From Culex pipiens pallens (lineage: Eukaryota; Arthropoda; Insecta; Diptera; Culicidae), in assembly GCF_016801865.2 (NCBI RefSeq), contig NC_068937.1:31363970-31427969 (forward strand): a stretch of DNA of 64,000 bases, written 5' to 3'. The translations under genes were made by a program, and so were the position numbers. The notes under the pieces are model-generated. The model saw only the letters and a program-made list of their open reading frames with translations. It did not search any database and had not been told where the DNA came from. Positions 45,149 through 57,583 of the stretch are shown in pieces; position 1 is the stretch's first letter, and each line of letters starts with the position of its first letter.

Positions 45149-46890
45149 CGTAAAAATTCTAAAATTATAAAATTTTCTTAATCGATTGATTTTTTTATAA
45201 TTTTTAAAGTAGGCAAGTTTTTTTTTTTATTTTTAATTAGGTACATTTTTAACCCTCTACTGCCCAAATTTTTTTTTCGAAAATATTTATTTTTCCCGTG
45301 TTCAGGAGGTCATTTTGAGCAACTTTTGTTCTACGAAAAACTTTACTTCTCTTGTTTTATGTTTTTCTTGTTTTATTTTTAGTATTTTAATTTGCATTTA
45401 TCTTGTTTAGTTTATGTTTGTTTTTGGTAGTATTTGGCCTATTCTACCACCTAATATAATTACATTTTGCCTATCTAATTTTTTCACGTTTTTACAGTCA
45501 CTTTTTCAATTTTTTGCATGTTTTTTACATTTTCTGCTATAGAATGGAACCATCGTCATTTAAATTGCATAAAATGCGTAGAGGCATAGTCTGGGACACT
45601 ACAAAAATTACTGCATACTTCTTTTTACTGAAAATATAGGAAATGTTTTTAAAAAACACAGCCAAAGTTGACCCCTAAAAAAATGAAATTTATAAAAACA
45701 TTGGCAAAGTCACATAAAACAAGTTAAACTTCCAACCCTGAAATTTTCTGAAATTTTATAAGTTCTTCTTTCCAATGCTTTTTAAAGATCAAAAATCGGT
45801 TGGAAAATTGATTTTTGGCGATTTTTTAGATCGAAGCCCGTCTAAAGGCGGGGTTAGGTCGTAGAGGGTTAACAAATAAACAATTTTGATCTTTGGTAAC
45901 TTGTTTTTTGAAATTCTGAATTTCTGATTTTTTACATTTTGAAATGTCTAGATTTAAAATCTCTTAATTTTGAATTTTTTCTGTAAATAATTTCTAAATT
46001 TTTTAATCTTGAAATTTCAAAGTTTTGTCTTGATTTTCAAATATTGAAGTTCAAAATAATATTAAAATCTTGATTTTGTCTTTCTTTAAATTAAAGTTGT
46101 TTCAAATTTTTTAATGCGTAAACTTTTTTTGTGATTTTACAAAAAAATCATAACTGAATTCAAAATTTTATTTCTTTTTATTTATAAATATTCAATTTTC
46201 TGAATATAAGTATTTTTTAATGTTTTAATTTCAAAACTCATGAGTTTTAGATTTTTTTTGCCAGACAATTTAATGATTTTTGTTATGGCTTTTCCTTTTG
46301 TTTTACTTCAAGCCATTGCTAATTTTATTTTATTTTATTCCCCCCCCCCCCGCCCTTATTCTTTAAAAAATCATCAAAAATCAAAGGCAAAAGAGTAATT
46401 TTGAAGTTTTTGTATTTTGAATAATTAAAACTTAAATTTTAAAATTTCTGAATTTTAAAATTTTTTAATTTCAAATTGTGAAGTGTTTGTATTTTGTTAT
46501 TATAATTTCAGTTTTTTTTAGATTTAAAATACATAAATTCTTAAATTCTAAAAAAAAATTAGTTTATCCAATATATTTTTTGAGTTTTAACATTTTTAAT
46601 TGAATGTCAAAATATCTATATTTTTCAATTTAGTAATTTAAGATTTTTGAATTGTTGAATTTTCAAATTTTAAGTATTTTTAAATTATAAATATGCATTT
46701 ATGTTTTGAAATTTTTGAACGTCTTGTTTCAAAATGTTAAATATTTTGAATTTTCCGAGATCTTGAGTTCTAAAATTTGCCAGTTTTTTAATTTTGAAAT
46801 TCTGGAATTTTCAATCATACAATTTGCAAAATTTGAACCTTTGATTATTGGATTAATTGTTTTTTTAATTTCAAATTTTAGATTTCTATT
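45149..46890. other. AT-rich decayed simple sequence, no gene
   Basis: Long stretch of T/A-rich words (TTTGAATTTTTAAATTT and similar), a C-run near 46340, no supported ORF or element border. Confidence 0.7.
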
Positions 46891-48199
46891 ATCTTGAACA
46901 GGCCTGCCCAACGTCCGGCCCACGACGGCTTTTCAAAATAGTTCTATGACCGGCCCTAAAGGCTGTTCATAAATTGTAAATAAATTTAGTGTCAAAATTT
47001 AAAGGATAATGTTGAGATCAAATTATCAGATATTATAACGAAACATTTATTTGCTTAATTTTTGCTTTTGACATAAAATGTTGCTAATTCAACGTTTTGT
47101 TAGGATGTTGTCTTTTTTTTTAATTTCTTAAAGTATTGGCTGTTTTTACTTCTTAATGAATTGTTACATTTTTGAAGATTTTGATTGAAATTGATTTTTC
47201 ATAAATGAGTAACAAAAATAATGTATTTTTTCAGAACATCTTTTTAATTATAAAGTTAGCTGAAAAAAAGCTTCAAAAAAGCAAATTAATCTTATCAAAA
47301 TTAAAGATCGCTGTACATATTTTTTAAATATTAAAAAATCTTTCAAAATGAGTCAAGAAATCAGACAGCATTCATAATTCTAAGAAAATTTAAGAATGAC
47401 GAATTAAAAACTATCAGATATTTATATTTTTCCACATTTTCTAAATTTCGTGTCTTTAAAATCATTTTGAAATGTTTTGTAAAATATTTGAATAAAAGTG
47501 CACAACAACGCAAAAATTGTTTTTTCGTAAAAAAAGTTGAATATTTTTTGTTAAACCACAAAAACAACTTCAATACAATTTTAACCGAAACACAATAAAA
47601 ATAAATGAAATAAACACATATTTGAAAGTTATCACTTCTTTATTTATTTGTTTACTTAACCTGGCCATGGTCTTCGTTTTCTACATACACGAATGGTATT
47701 CCGGGTCTATAGGACCCAGAAATGTTTTCAGCTGCCAAAATTCGAGATTGTAACCGATTTTGGATGTCTTGACCGCAAATGAAAGGCTAGGATGTCTACT
47801 TTCTGAATCCGACCGGCAGAACCGGGTTTGGACACCGTGGCCACCGGGAACCTGCTATAACCGAAAAAAGTCCTTTTTGAGGCCCCTACTTTGAGGACCT
47901 GTATCTCCGAAACGATTGCACATAGTAGGTTGCTTCCGCTTGCATTCGACAGATAATTACCTGAATTTTAAGCCCCAGAAAAAATTATTGGTCCATAGTG
48001 GCCACCGGTTCCGGTAACCCGGAACTTCCGGAAAACTTGATTTTTACAGTTTTTGACATAAAACCGTCACACAGACCAGTATTTTGAAACCGATTATTTT
48101 GTAAATCATTGCAGAAGGATACTATATACCACCCCTGACTGTTTGGTATCGGTTCTGGCCAACTCTGGCCAATCCTGAACCGGTTCCAGGGTACCACTA

Positions 48200-50490
48200 A
48201 AACGGTTCAAATAATTGTCACGCTAGAAACCCGTCATGTTGCATATCAAACTTCATGAAATTGCATGTTATGACCATTTGAGGTCATGCCGATGTCCTCT
48301 GACCCATCCTGGTCACTCCGGAACCGGTTACCGGTGGCCACTGGGGGACACTATCGGAATATGCAATGAACCCTATCATCCGACATATCAAACTTCATGA
48401 AATTGAAAGTTATGACCATCTGAGGTCATGCCGATGTCCTCTGACCCATCCTGGTCACTCCAGAACCGGTTACCGGTGGCCACTGGGGGACACTATCGGA
48501 ATATGCAATGAACCCTATCATCCGACGTATCAAACTTCATGAAATTGAAAGTTATGACCATCTGAGGTCATGCCGATGTCCTCTGACCCATCCTGGTCAC
48601 TCCAGAACCGGTTACCGGTGGCCACTGGGGGACACTATCGGAATATGCAATGAACCCTATCATCCGACGTATCAAACTTCATGAAATTGAAAGTTATGAC
48701 CATTTGAGGTCATGCCGATGTCCTCTGACACATCCTGGTCACTCCGGAACCGGCTACCGGTGGCCACTGGGGGACACTTGTGGAATATGCAATGAACCCT
48801 GTCATCCGACGTATCAAACTCCGGAACCGGTTACCGGTGGCCACTGGGGGACACTATCGGAATATGCAATGAACCCTATCATCCGACGTATCAAACTTCA
48901 TGAAATTGAAAGTTATGACCATCTGAGGTCATGCCGATGTCCTCGGACCCATCCTGGTAACTCCGGAACCGGTTACCGGTGGCCACTGGGGGACACTATC
49001 GTAATATGCAATGAACCCTATCATCCGACGTATCAAACTTCATGAAATTGAAAGTTATGACCATTTGAGGTCATGCCGATGTCCTCGGACCCAACCTGGT
49101 CACTCCGGAACCAGTTACCGGTGGCCACTGGGGGACACTATCGGAATATGCAATGAACCCTATCATCCGACATATCAAACTTCATGAAATTGAAAGTTAT
49201 GACCATTTGAGGTCATGCCGATGTCCTCTGACACATCCTGGTCACTCCGGAACCGGCTACCGGTGGCCACTGGGGGACACTTGTGGAATATGCAATGAAC
49301 CCTGTCATCCGACGTATCAAACTTCATGAAATTGAACATTCTTACCATCTGAGGTCATGCTAACGTCCTTTGAACTTATCTGGTCACTCCAGAATCGGTT
49401 ACCGTTGGCCACTTGGTGACACTCTCTGAGTATGTAGTAAACCCTATCATCCGACGTATCAAACTTCATGAAATTGAAAGTTATGACCATCTGAGGTCAT
49501 GCCGATGTCCTCGGACCCATCCTGGTCACTCCGGAACCGGTTACCGGTGGCCACTGGGGGACACTATCGGAATATGCAATGAACCCTATCATCCGACGTA
49601 TCAAACTTCATGAAATTGAAAGTTATGACCATTTGAGGTCATGCCGATGTCCTCTGACCCAACCTGGTCACTCCGGAACCAGTTACCGGTGGCCACTGGG
49701 GGACACTATCGGAATATGCAATGAACCCTATCATCCGACGTATCAAACTTCATGAAATTGAAAGTTATGACCATTTGAGGTCATGCCGATGTCCTCTGAC
49801 ACATCCTGGTCACTCCGGAACCGGCTACCGGTGGCCACTGGGGGACACTTGTGGAATATGCAATGAACCCTGTCATCCGACGTATCAAACTTCATGAAAT
49901 TGAACATTCTTACCATCTGAGGTCATGCTAACGTCCTTTGAACTTATCTGGTCACTCCAGAATCGGTTACCGTTGGCCACTTGGTGACACTCTCTGAGTA
50001 TGTAGTAAACCCTATCATCCGACGTATCAAACTTCATGAAATTGAATGTTATGACCATCTGAGGTCATGCTAACGTTCTTTGAACTTTTCTGGTCACTTC
50101 GGAATCGGTTTCCGATGGCCACTTGGGGACACTTGTGGAATATGCGAGAAACCCTATCATCCGAAATATCAAACTTCATAGAATTGAAAATTATTACTAT
50201 CCAAGGTTATGCCGACTTCAACTAACCTTACCTGATCAATCTGGAACCGGTTACCTATGGCCACTGAGGGCCACTCCGGGACCGGTTACCAGTGGCTTTT
50301 GGGGAACATTATCGTAATATGCAATTACGGCATATCGAACAACATGAAATTGAACAATATTTAATTACGCTAACATCCCCTAACTCTATCAGGCTTTTGG
50401 AATCGGTTACCGATGGCAACTGGTGTACACTTGTGGAATATGCGGAATAGAAACCCTATCGTCCGACATATCAAACTTCATGAGGCCGTC
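48200..50490 (+). repeat. 142-bp satellite array, left arm
   Basis: About 15 units with a spacing of 142 bp measured between successive GACACTATCGGAATATGC motifs (48347, 48489, 48631). Each unit has GAACCGGTTACCGGTGGCCA and ATCCGAC.TATCAAACTTCATG. One shortened unit lies near 48815, and a divergent subtype (GACACTCTCTGAGTATG) recurs near 49425 and 49987, so there is a partial higher-order structure. Units decay toward the centre. Confidence 0.93.
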
Positions 50491-50559
50491 TTTCTCTCAA
50501 ACCGAGTGTTGCCGAGATTTGGGTGCAGAAACTCTTTCATCTAACCTTTAATTTTGATA

Positions 50560-51180
50560 TTTTAGAAATTATAGACACGCAAAAATCGGTATTTTCTCGG
50601 ATAGCTAAGCTGCACTATTGGCGTTAAAATCCTCTAAATGCGAATCCAAACATGTTTGGAACTTGCTACTCGGCATGTTGTTTTGGGTACCAGGATACTG
50701 CGGCATTGAAGGCATTGAAATGGCTGATGAACTTGCCAGACTAGGCTTATCAAGCATATTCGTGGATCCCGATCCGTTCCTTGGAATCTCAAAAAGTGCC
50801 GTGAAGCAAGAAATAACTAATTCGTCGCTTGTGTGCTATCTATCTCCTATCTTTTTACAGCAGACGTGTTACAAGATAGCACAAGTGACGAATTGAGGAC
50901 AATCGCAAATTGCTTCAATCTGGGGCGAGATGCGTGGATTGAGACAAGCGTAAACTTTTATCACTCCAAGTCCTTCAATCACCAAGAAACTTCTTGGCTT
51001 AAACCGTAGGGAACTACGAATACTCGCAGGGCTTCTAACAGGACATTGTCCTGATTGATATCACCTGCACAAAATCGGCATGGGGCCTAACATCCTCTGT
51101 CGTTTTTGTTTAACTGAGCTAGAATGCTCGGCACATGTGCTCTGCCGGATAAATGGATAAACAATGGCTGCAAAATATCC
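50560..51180 (+). pseudogene. Non-LTR retrotransposon RNase H fragment, dead
   Basis: The frame reads FSDS*AALLALKSSKC, in which a stop replaces the Gln of the usual SDSQAAL motif. It continues WVPGYCGIEGIEMADELARL, the RNase H signature WVPGH.GI.GNE.ADELA of I/Jockey-like ORF2 proteins. Further on, LNRRELRILAGLLTGHCP and, in a shifted frame, CRFCLTELECSAHVLC match the C-terminal region of the same proteins. Stops and frameshifts make it non-functional. No reverse transcriptase is left. Confidence 0.8.
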
Positions 51181-51335
51181 CCTCGTCTACCGATCCCATG
51201 AATACGAGTAATTTGTAGTATGGACTGTAACCAGGGTACATTACAAAAGATAGCCTTCTTAGGTGGTCGCACAAATGCCCAATGTGAAAAAAAAGTTTGA
51301 TATTGATAGACAGATTAAAAACTATAGTAATGAGA

Positions 51336-51525
51336 AAATAGTGAAAGATTTCGTGTCAAAAATATGTGTAATATTACATCAGGAATTGGTGATTTTCCAT
51401 CAGTTTCTGGTGAATTTTCATTAGGTTCACATTTTTACACATTTTTTAGGTAAAATTACTCAAAAAAGTGGTTATCCAAATTTTCAACATTCCAAAATTC
51501 ACATATTTTTTGCTGTGCGATATAG
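51336..51525. mobile_element. Probable small MITE next to the retrotransposon relic
   Basis: AAAAATATGTGTAATATTAC near the left and TTCACATATTTTTTGCTGTG at the right are roughly inverted. The CACAGC.AAAAATATGTG word also occurs at 25519. Borders are uncertain. Confidence 0.35.
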
Positions 51526-51559
51526 AAGGATACAGATGTTGGCATAACCTGGGATAGTA

Positions 51560-53240
51560 ATAATTTTCAATTCTATGAAGTTTGATATGTCGGATGTTAG
51601 GGTTCTAGCATATTCCACAAGTGTCCCCAAGTGCATGACCTCAGATGGTAAGAATGTTCAATTTCATGAAGTTTGATAAGTCGGATGACAGGGTTCATTG
51701 CATATTCCACAAGTGTCCCCCAGTGGCCACCGGTAACCGGTTCCGGAGTGACCAGGATGTGTCAGAGGACATCGGCATGACCTCAAATGGTCATAACTTT
51801 CAATTTCATGAAGTTTGATATGTCGGATGATAGGGTTTACTACATACTCAGAGAGTGTCACCAAGTGGCCAACGGTAACCGATTCTGGAGTGACCAGATA
51901 AGTTCAAAGGACGTTAGCATGACCTCAGATGGTAAGAATGTTCAATTTCATGAAGTTTGATACGTCGGATGATAGGGTTCATTGCATATTCCGATAGTGT
52001 CCCCCGGTGGCCACCGGTAACCGGTTCCGGAGTGACCAAGATGGGTCAGAGGACATCGGCATGACCTCAGATGGTCATAACTTTCAATTTCGTGAAGTTT
52101 GATACGTCGGATGATAGGGTTCATTGCATATTCCGATAGTGTCCCCCAGTGGTCACCGGTAACCGGTTCCGGAGTGACCAGGATGGGTCAGAGGACATCG
52201 GCATGACCTCAAATGGTCATAACTTTCAATTTCATGAAGTTTGATACGTCGGATGATAGGGTTCATTGCATATTCCGATAGTGTCCCCCAGTGGCCACCG
52301 GTAACCGGTTCCGGAGTGACCAGGATGGGTCCGAGGACATCGGCATGACCTCAGATGGTCATAACTTTCAATTTCATGAAGTTTGATATGTCGGATGATA
52401 GGGTTCATTGCATATTCCGATAGTGTCCCCCAGTGGCCACCGGTAACCGGTTCCGGAGTGACCAGGATGGGTCCAAGGACATCGGCATGACCTCAGATGG
52501 TCATAACTTTCAATTTCATGAAGTTTGATATGTCGGATGATAGGGTTCATTGCATATTCCGATAGTGTCCCCCAGTGGCCACCGGTAACCGGTTCCGGAG
52601 TGACCAGGATGGGTCAGAGGACATCGGCATGACCTTAGATGGTCATAACTTTCAATTTCATGAAGTTTGATACGTCGGATGATAGGGTTCATTGCATATT
52701 CCGATAGTGTCCCCCAGTGGCCACCGGTAACCGGTTCCGGAGTGACCAGGATGGGTCAGAGGACATCGGCATGACCTCAGATGGTCATAACTTTCAATTT
52801 CATGAAGTTTGATACGTCGGATGATAGGGTTCATTACATATTCCGATAGTGTCCCCCAGTGGCCACCGGTAACCGGTTCCGGAGTGACCAGGATGGGTCA
52901 GAGGACATCGGCATGACCTCAGATGGTCATAACTTTCAATTTCATGAAGTTTGATACGTCGGATTATAGGGTTCATTGCATATTCCGATAGTGTCCCCCA
53001 GTGGCCACCGGTAACCGGTTCCGGAGTGACCAGGATGGGTCAGAGGACATCGGCATGACCTCAGATGGTCATAACTTTCAATTTCGTGAAGTTTGATACG
53101 TCGGATGATAGGGTTCATTGCATATTCCGATAGTGTCCCCCAGTGGCCACCGGTAACCGGTTCCGGAGTGACCAGGATGGGTCAGAGGACACCGGCATGA
53201 CCTCAGATGGTCATAACATGCAATTTCATGAAGTTTGATA
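51560..53240 (-). repeat. 142-bp satellite array, right arm (inverted)
   Basis: About 12 units of the same satellite in reverse orientation. Between 51970 and 53200 the units are more uniform than in the left arm. The divergent subtype (CATACTCAGAGAGTGTC) occurs near 51845. Confidence 0.93.
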
Positions 53241-54112
53241 TGCAACATGACGGGTTTCTAGCGTGACAATTATTGGAACCGTTTTAGTGGTACCCTGGAA
53301 CCGGTTCCGGATTGGCCAGAGTTGGCCAGAACCGATACCAAACAGTCAGGGGTGGTATATAGTATCCTTCTGCAATGATTTACAAAATAATCGGTTTCAA
53401 AATACTGGTCTGTGTGTCGGTTTTATGTCAAAAACTGTAAAAATCAAGTTTTCCGGAAGTTCCGGGTTACCGAAACCGGTGGCCACTATGGACCAATTAT
53501 TTTTTCTGGAGCTTAAAATTCAGGTTATTATCTGTCGAATGCAACCGGAAGCAACCTGCTATGTGCAATCGTTTCGGAGATACAGGTCCTCAAAGTAGGG
53601 GCCTCAAAAAGGACTTTTTTCGGTTATAGCAGGTTCCCGGTGGCCACGGTGTCCAAACCCGGTTCTGCCGGTCGAATTCAGAAAGTAGACATCCTAGCCT
53701 TTCATTTGCGGTCAAGACATCCAAAATCGGTTACAATCTCGAATTTTGGCAGCTGAAAACATTTCTGGGTCCTATAGACCCGGAATACCATTGGTGTCAG
53801 TTTTTTTTTGGTGGGCACTTCCGGTGGCCACCGGAAGTTCATTTTTGGCCAGAATGTGTGTCTTAGTAAGATACACAAAGTCACAAAATTTCAGATCTCT
53901 AGGTGTTTTTGGTCAAAAGTTACAATTACTTTTATAGTGCTACTGGGTCCTATAGACCCGAAGACCATGCCCGGGTTAAAACAACCTAATAAAATAAATT
54001 TTATTATGTTTTTTTTTTGTACCTTTACCAACATTAGTTCAGGCCCGCCACTGCTTCAGAAAAATCATATCTGGCCCGTAGGGCCAAAAGGTTGGGCACC
54101 CCTGATCTTGAA

Positions 54113-56180
54113 TGTTTGAAATAATGTATTTTCGATCTTTTTTTATTTAGAATTTTTATGTTTTTAAATTTATTTATTTCAGAATTTTCAGATTTTTTAA
54201 TTTAAATATTTTGCTATGATTATTTTTTGAATTCCAAATATATTATGTTCCTGATTTTGTTTACGTTAAAATATTAATTGTTTTTTATTGGTCAATTTAT
54301 GGATATCTGTTTTTTATTATTTTGAAATTACGGAATTTTTATCTTCTTTTGATTTTTTTTTATTTCTGAATATTTGTATGTTAAAATGTTTGAATTTCAA
54401 AACTCCTGATTTTTTTTCCAGAAAATTAAATGATTATTGTTATGACTTTTCCTTCTGATAAACTTAAAGCCATTGCAAATTTTATTGTTAGTTTTTGTTC
54501 CCTTCCCCCATTTTTCCGACATTTTTTTTGTTTTAGATAATTCGGTCAAATTATCATTTTTTTTTAAATTTTCCTCATTAAATCCGCATTTTATTCTGAT
54601 TAATGACAGCTTGAATCCCACCCTACCTTATCTTATCTATATGCCTTGGCTCCGTTTGACAGCTGTTTGCTTGGAACATGAAAACATGCACACTTACAGA
54701 TAATGATGAGAATTTTGATGACTTTTGATGAGAATGAGAGCTTGTTTTTTGAACTGAGATTATTAAGATAGCTGGAACTTAATCAAACGATATTCACCTC
54801 TTCAATTTGTCATAAAGAAATCAAATCGGTTTCACAAAGGCTGATCATTTTGAACGTGTTAGTCATTCGTCTTACTTTCAAATACAGTTCATCAACTGCA
54901 ATTGACTCGTTACGACAGCCAATTACTGCAAGGCAATTGAGCTGAAAGCAAAAACAAACACACCGCTTGACAATTGGGTAGCTAATTGTAAGAAAAAAAA
55001 AAGTCAACAAAACCAACCCACGTGGATGCACAACAGACCCCCCAAAGGGTCCCATGTCCGCGCATTCCAAAGACTCGTATTTGTTTTTAAGCTGCAACCA
55101 AACCCAATCCCAGCACTTCAAAGCAAATTAAATTCAAATAGATCAAGCTTTTGACACACGGGGTATGCAGAAAGAAACGCCGCCATTGCATCGAATTTGA
55201 TTGGATCAGTCGCGAGTTGCAGGACGGCAATTTCGCAGAACATATTGATCCGCGCGCGCAGATCTATGCGGCGCGAGTTATGATTAATCATATGTCCACG
55301 CCATCTGTTGGGCCGAGTTTGACTCACTCCGTCGTGCGTTGTTGACATGCTCGCTGTCACAGATGACATTTTGAAACTTTTTCAACTTTATTTTTTGTTG
55401 AAAGTTTAAGAGTGACAGTTCTTTGTTTACATCGCTACACTCTAGCCTACAAATATTCATTCTATATTTGATATGTATGTGCCCACCATTAAGTCAACAG
55501 AGCATGCCATGACGATTTTGCTCGGTGACATGTGCCAAACGAGACCGAGATTTTTTCGCCATATTTACATTTAATTTCACGAGCGCAATGTTTCAGCCGT
55601 CATTTGTCATAATATGTACACGCAAAACCGCCAATGTGAATTTGTTGAACGTTGGTATCAAATTCTTGAACATCGGATGGTCATAAACGATCATGCGCAT
55701 TCGATGTTCAAAGCGCGATGACCATCCGATGCTCACTGTGCTTTTTAGGAAATTTGACAGCTCGTTTCAGTGTGTGCGTGTCGTCACGGGCGGCTTTTCT
55801 GTGGTTTTCGCTATTCACCGCTTGTGGCGCCACCGTACATCGCAGTAGCTGGGCTAGTACCGCTTTTCACCACAAGATGGATTCTATCGTTTTTTGCCCC
55901 CAGGACGCATACCCAAATTCCGCTGAGAATATTATTCAAAGCAGACAATTTTTGATGCTGTTATTTTGGTTTAACAGCAACTAAAATTGTCTGTTTTGAC
56001 CATTATTCTTACGATGAAACGATTAAAAAAACGAACAATCAGTATTTTTTTAATAGTCACATAAAATAAAAATTTTGCATAATCCTAACTAGTTTTTAAA
56101 CGTAACTTGGTCATCTTCATGATCAAAACATAAATGGACTTGTCTCCGGCCTCTTGGGGCTTACGGTTTAACTTTCAATT
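54113..56180. other. AT-rich then unique DNA, no supported gene
   Basis: AT-rich to about 54600, then unique sequence to 56180. Short ORFs occur on both strands (for example 54810-55121, 55118-55369, 55718-55984) but none shows a recognised domain or consistent splice sites. A clean hairpin lies at 55671-55731. Confidence 0.5.
55671..55731. repeat. Hairpin CATCGGATGGTCAT
   Basis: CATCGGATGGTCAT (55671-55684) pairs exactly with ATGACCATCCGATG (55718-55731) around a 33-base loop that contains a partial third copy (CATTCGATG). Function unknown. Confidence 0.85.
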
Positions 56181-57008
56181 TGGTTGGCTCCTAAGCAGCG
56201 AGAGTTTTGGGCGGTTTCTACGGCTCGGCGCTGATCGTTCCGTGAGTGGTGTGTGACTTCGTTCGGTTTGGTCGGAGGTTTCAACTCGTACTACGGCTTC
56301 GATCTGAACCGATAATAATCGTGCTCGACTTGAGCTTTTCGAAATATACTCCGTGATGAACCCCTCCTGAAAAAGAAAAACACTGTCAGAACTTTTTGAT
56401 TCAACCTCCAAAACCCGTTTAAACTCACCTCTCAAACAAATCGTGCAAGTTCGGTCTAAAAATCCTTTAAAAGCGCTGGGTTTTGCGCGCCTTGAGCCGC
56501 TCGAGCGTGTAGATGGTCACATTCGCGAAAAAGTGCTCCATCTCGGCGAGCGCGTACAGCTGCTTGGCGTGAACCGGAACCGGGCGGTCCGGGTTGGTGC
56601 TGAGGTGGCACAACGTGGTGGCGAACTTGGTGCGCTTGGCCAGCGGGAAGGCCCGGACGTCGACGCCACCGAGGATGATAGCTTCATGATTTAGAGAGCA
56701 TACACGCGAGTTTCCCGGTTGTCCAAACTTGAATTTCCTCGACAATTTCTCCGTTCGCGGCGACAGAATGAACTAATACTTTTTGGTTTGGCGCCACTCG
56801 GACCTTTTCTAGATGTAGAAGAGCACTTTTCCGTTGCCCATGCTCACGAACATGGTGCGGATGTTTATGCTCTTGTCGACGGACACGTCCAGCGCCACAA
56901 ATCTCCAGTCGTTCTTGGTCTTGGCGTCCGCGGTCGGAGCGAGCGCCGATTTATGGTCCAACTTCCAGAAGCGCCACATCGTTTCCTGGACAAAGTCGTG
57001 GTCGACAG
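56180..57008 (-). pseudogene. Conserved-looking gene fragment, downstream part
   Basis: On the minus strand the sequence next to the LTR element reads VDHDFVQETMWRFWKLDHKS, then NDWRFVALDVSVDKSINIRT, and stops at KVLFYI. After a gap a second open segment reads GGVDVRAFPLAKRTKFATTL and HAKQLYALAEMEHFF. Lower down, a GTGAGT donor and a TTTTTCTTTTTCAG acceptor border a piece reading GVHHGVYFEKLKSSTIIIGS. The codon use is GC-rich and protein-like, unlike flanking DNA. I could not assign the family. The stop after KVLFYI and unclear junctions suggest a decayed copy or unresolved small introns. Confidence 0.5.
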
Positions 57009-57583
57009 TGTCGCAGATAAGGCGTGTACATAATAATGTTTCGTAGAGATAGCTTAGAATATCAGAATTAGTGCGCAATATTTTAGAGAATGTCGCAGAT
57101 AAGGCGTGTACATAATAATGTTTCGTAGAGATAGCTTAGAATATCAGAATTAGTGCGCAATATTTTAGAGAAGTCATTTATGACCATTTGTATTATTAGT
57201 GTCGAGTTTCGAACGAGCGACGACGCTCACGAAGCAAGAGCAACATCGGTGTGCTTTGAAATAGACAAGCAATGCGTGTGCGACTGTATTAGTGCGTCGC
57301 GAGCGTTGAGTGTAGTCGACGCAACGCGAAGCGTTGGTGTTGAAAAGAGAGAATGCGAAACACACGAAGGCGGCGCGGGAGATAGAAATTAGAGTGTTTT
57401 GTATGTGTCTGTGCATATCGGATCGTTGGTAGCGCGAGAGTAGCTTTGGTGCATCGCAAATCAGAGAGAGGTCTTTAGTCTGGTTTTCAGTGTTGAAGCG
57501 AGCAGTTTGGTTTCAAGTGGTGGGTGGTGGGATCTTGAAAAAAAGAAAAGACTCTCGCTCGGTTTAGGCCAAAAACTACGACA
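57009..57583 (+). repeat. 5' LTR (575 bp)
   Basis: Starts with two tandem 82-bp units (57009-57090 and 57091-57172), then a unique part rich in CGACG and GCGAGCG words. No clear TATA box or AATAAA. ORFs of about 80 codons on both strands recur in the other LTR and are not supported as genes. Confidence 0.93.

Larger units (their letters stand above)
47660..53975. mobile_element. TTAA-flanked foldback with satellite arms (6.3 kb)
   Basis: Inverted ends CCTGGCCATGGTCTTCG (left) and, inverted from the right, CCCGGGCATGGTCTTCG. Both are preceded by TTAA (47656-47659 and 53976-53979), as in piggyBac-type insertion. The outer arms (about 47690-48240 and 53230-53780) are near-perfect inverted repeats. 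Inside them are inverted arrays of a 142-bp satellite, and in the middle a dead retrotransposon fragment. There is no transposase. The piggyBac assignment rests only on TTAA and CC ends. Confidence 0.8.
46899..54104. mobile_element. hAT-type element carrying a nested 6.3-kb foldback
   Basis: Perfect 8-bp duplication ATCTTGAA at 46891-46898 and 54105-54112. Left end CAGGCCTGCCCAACGTCC, right end inverted CAGGGGTGCCCAACCTTTT: the CAGGGGTGCCCAA type of hAT terminus. The hAT part itself is only about 760 bases on the left and 129 on the right. It is AT-rich and without transposase, so it was a non-autonomous element of about 890 bp before the TTAA-flanked foldback entered it. Confidence 0.9.

Noticed and set aside
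48650..49613. 131- and 66-codon ORFs in the satellite
   Set aside because: Repeat-derived. The repeated peptide follows the 142-bp unit only where the frame happens to stay open.
48200..53240. CRISPR-like array
   Set aside because: Units are contiguous 142-bp satellites with no unique spacers, in a eukaryotic context.
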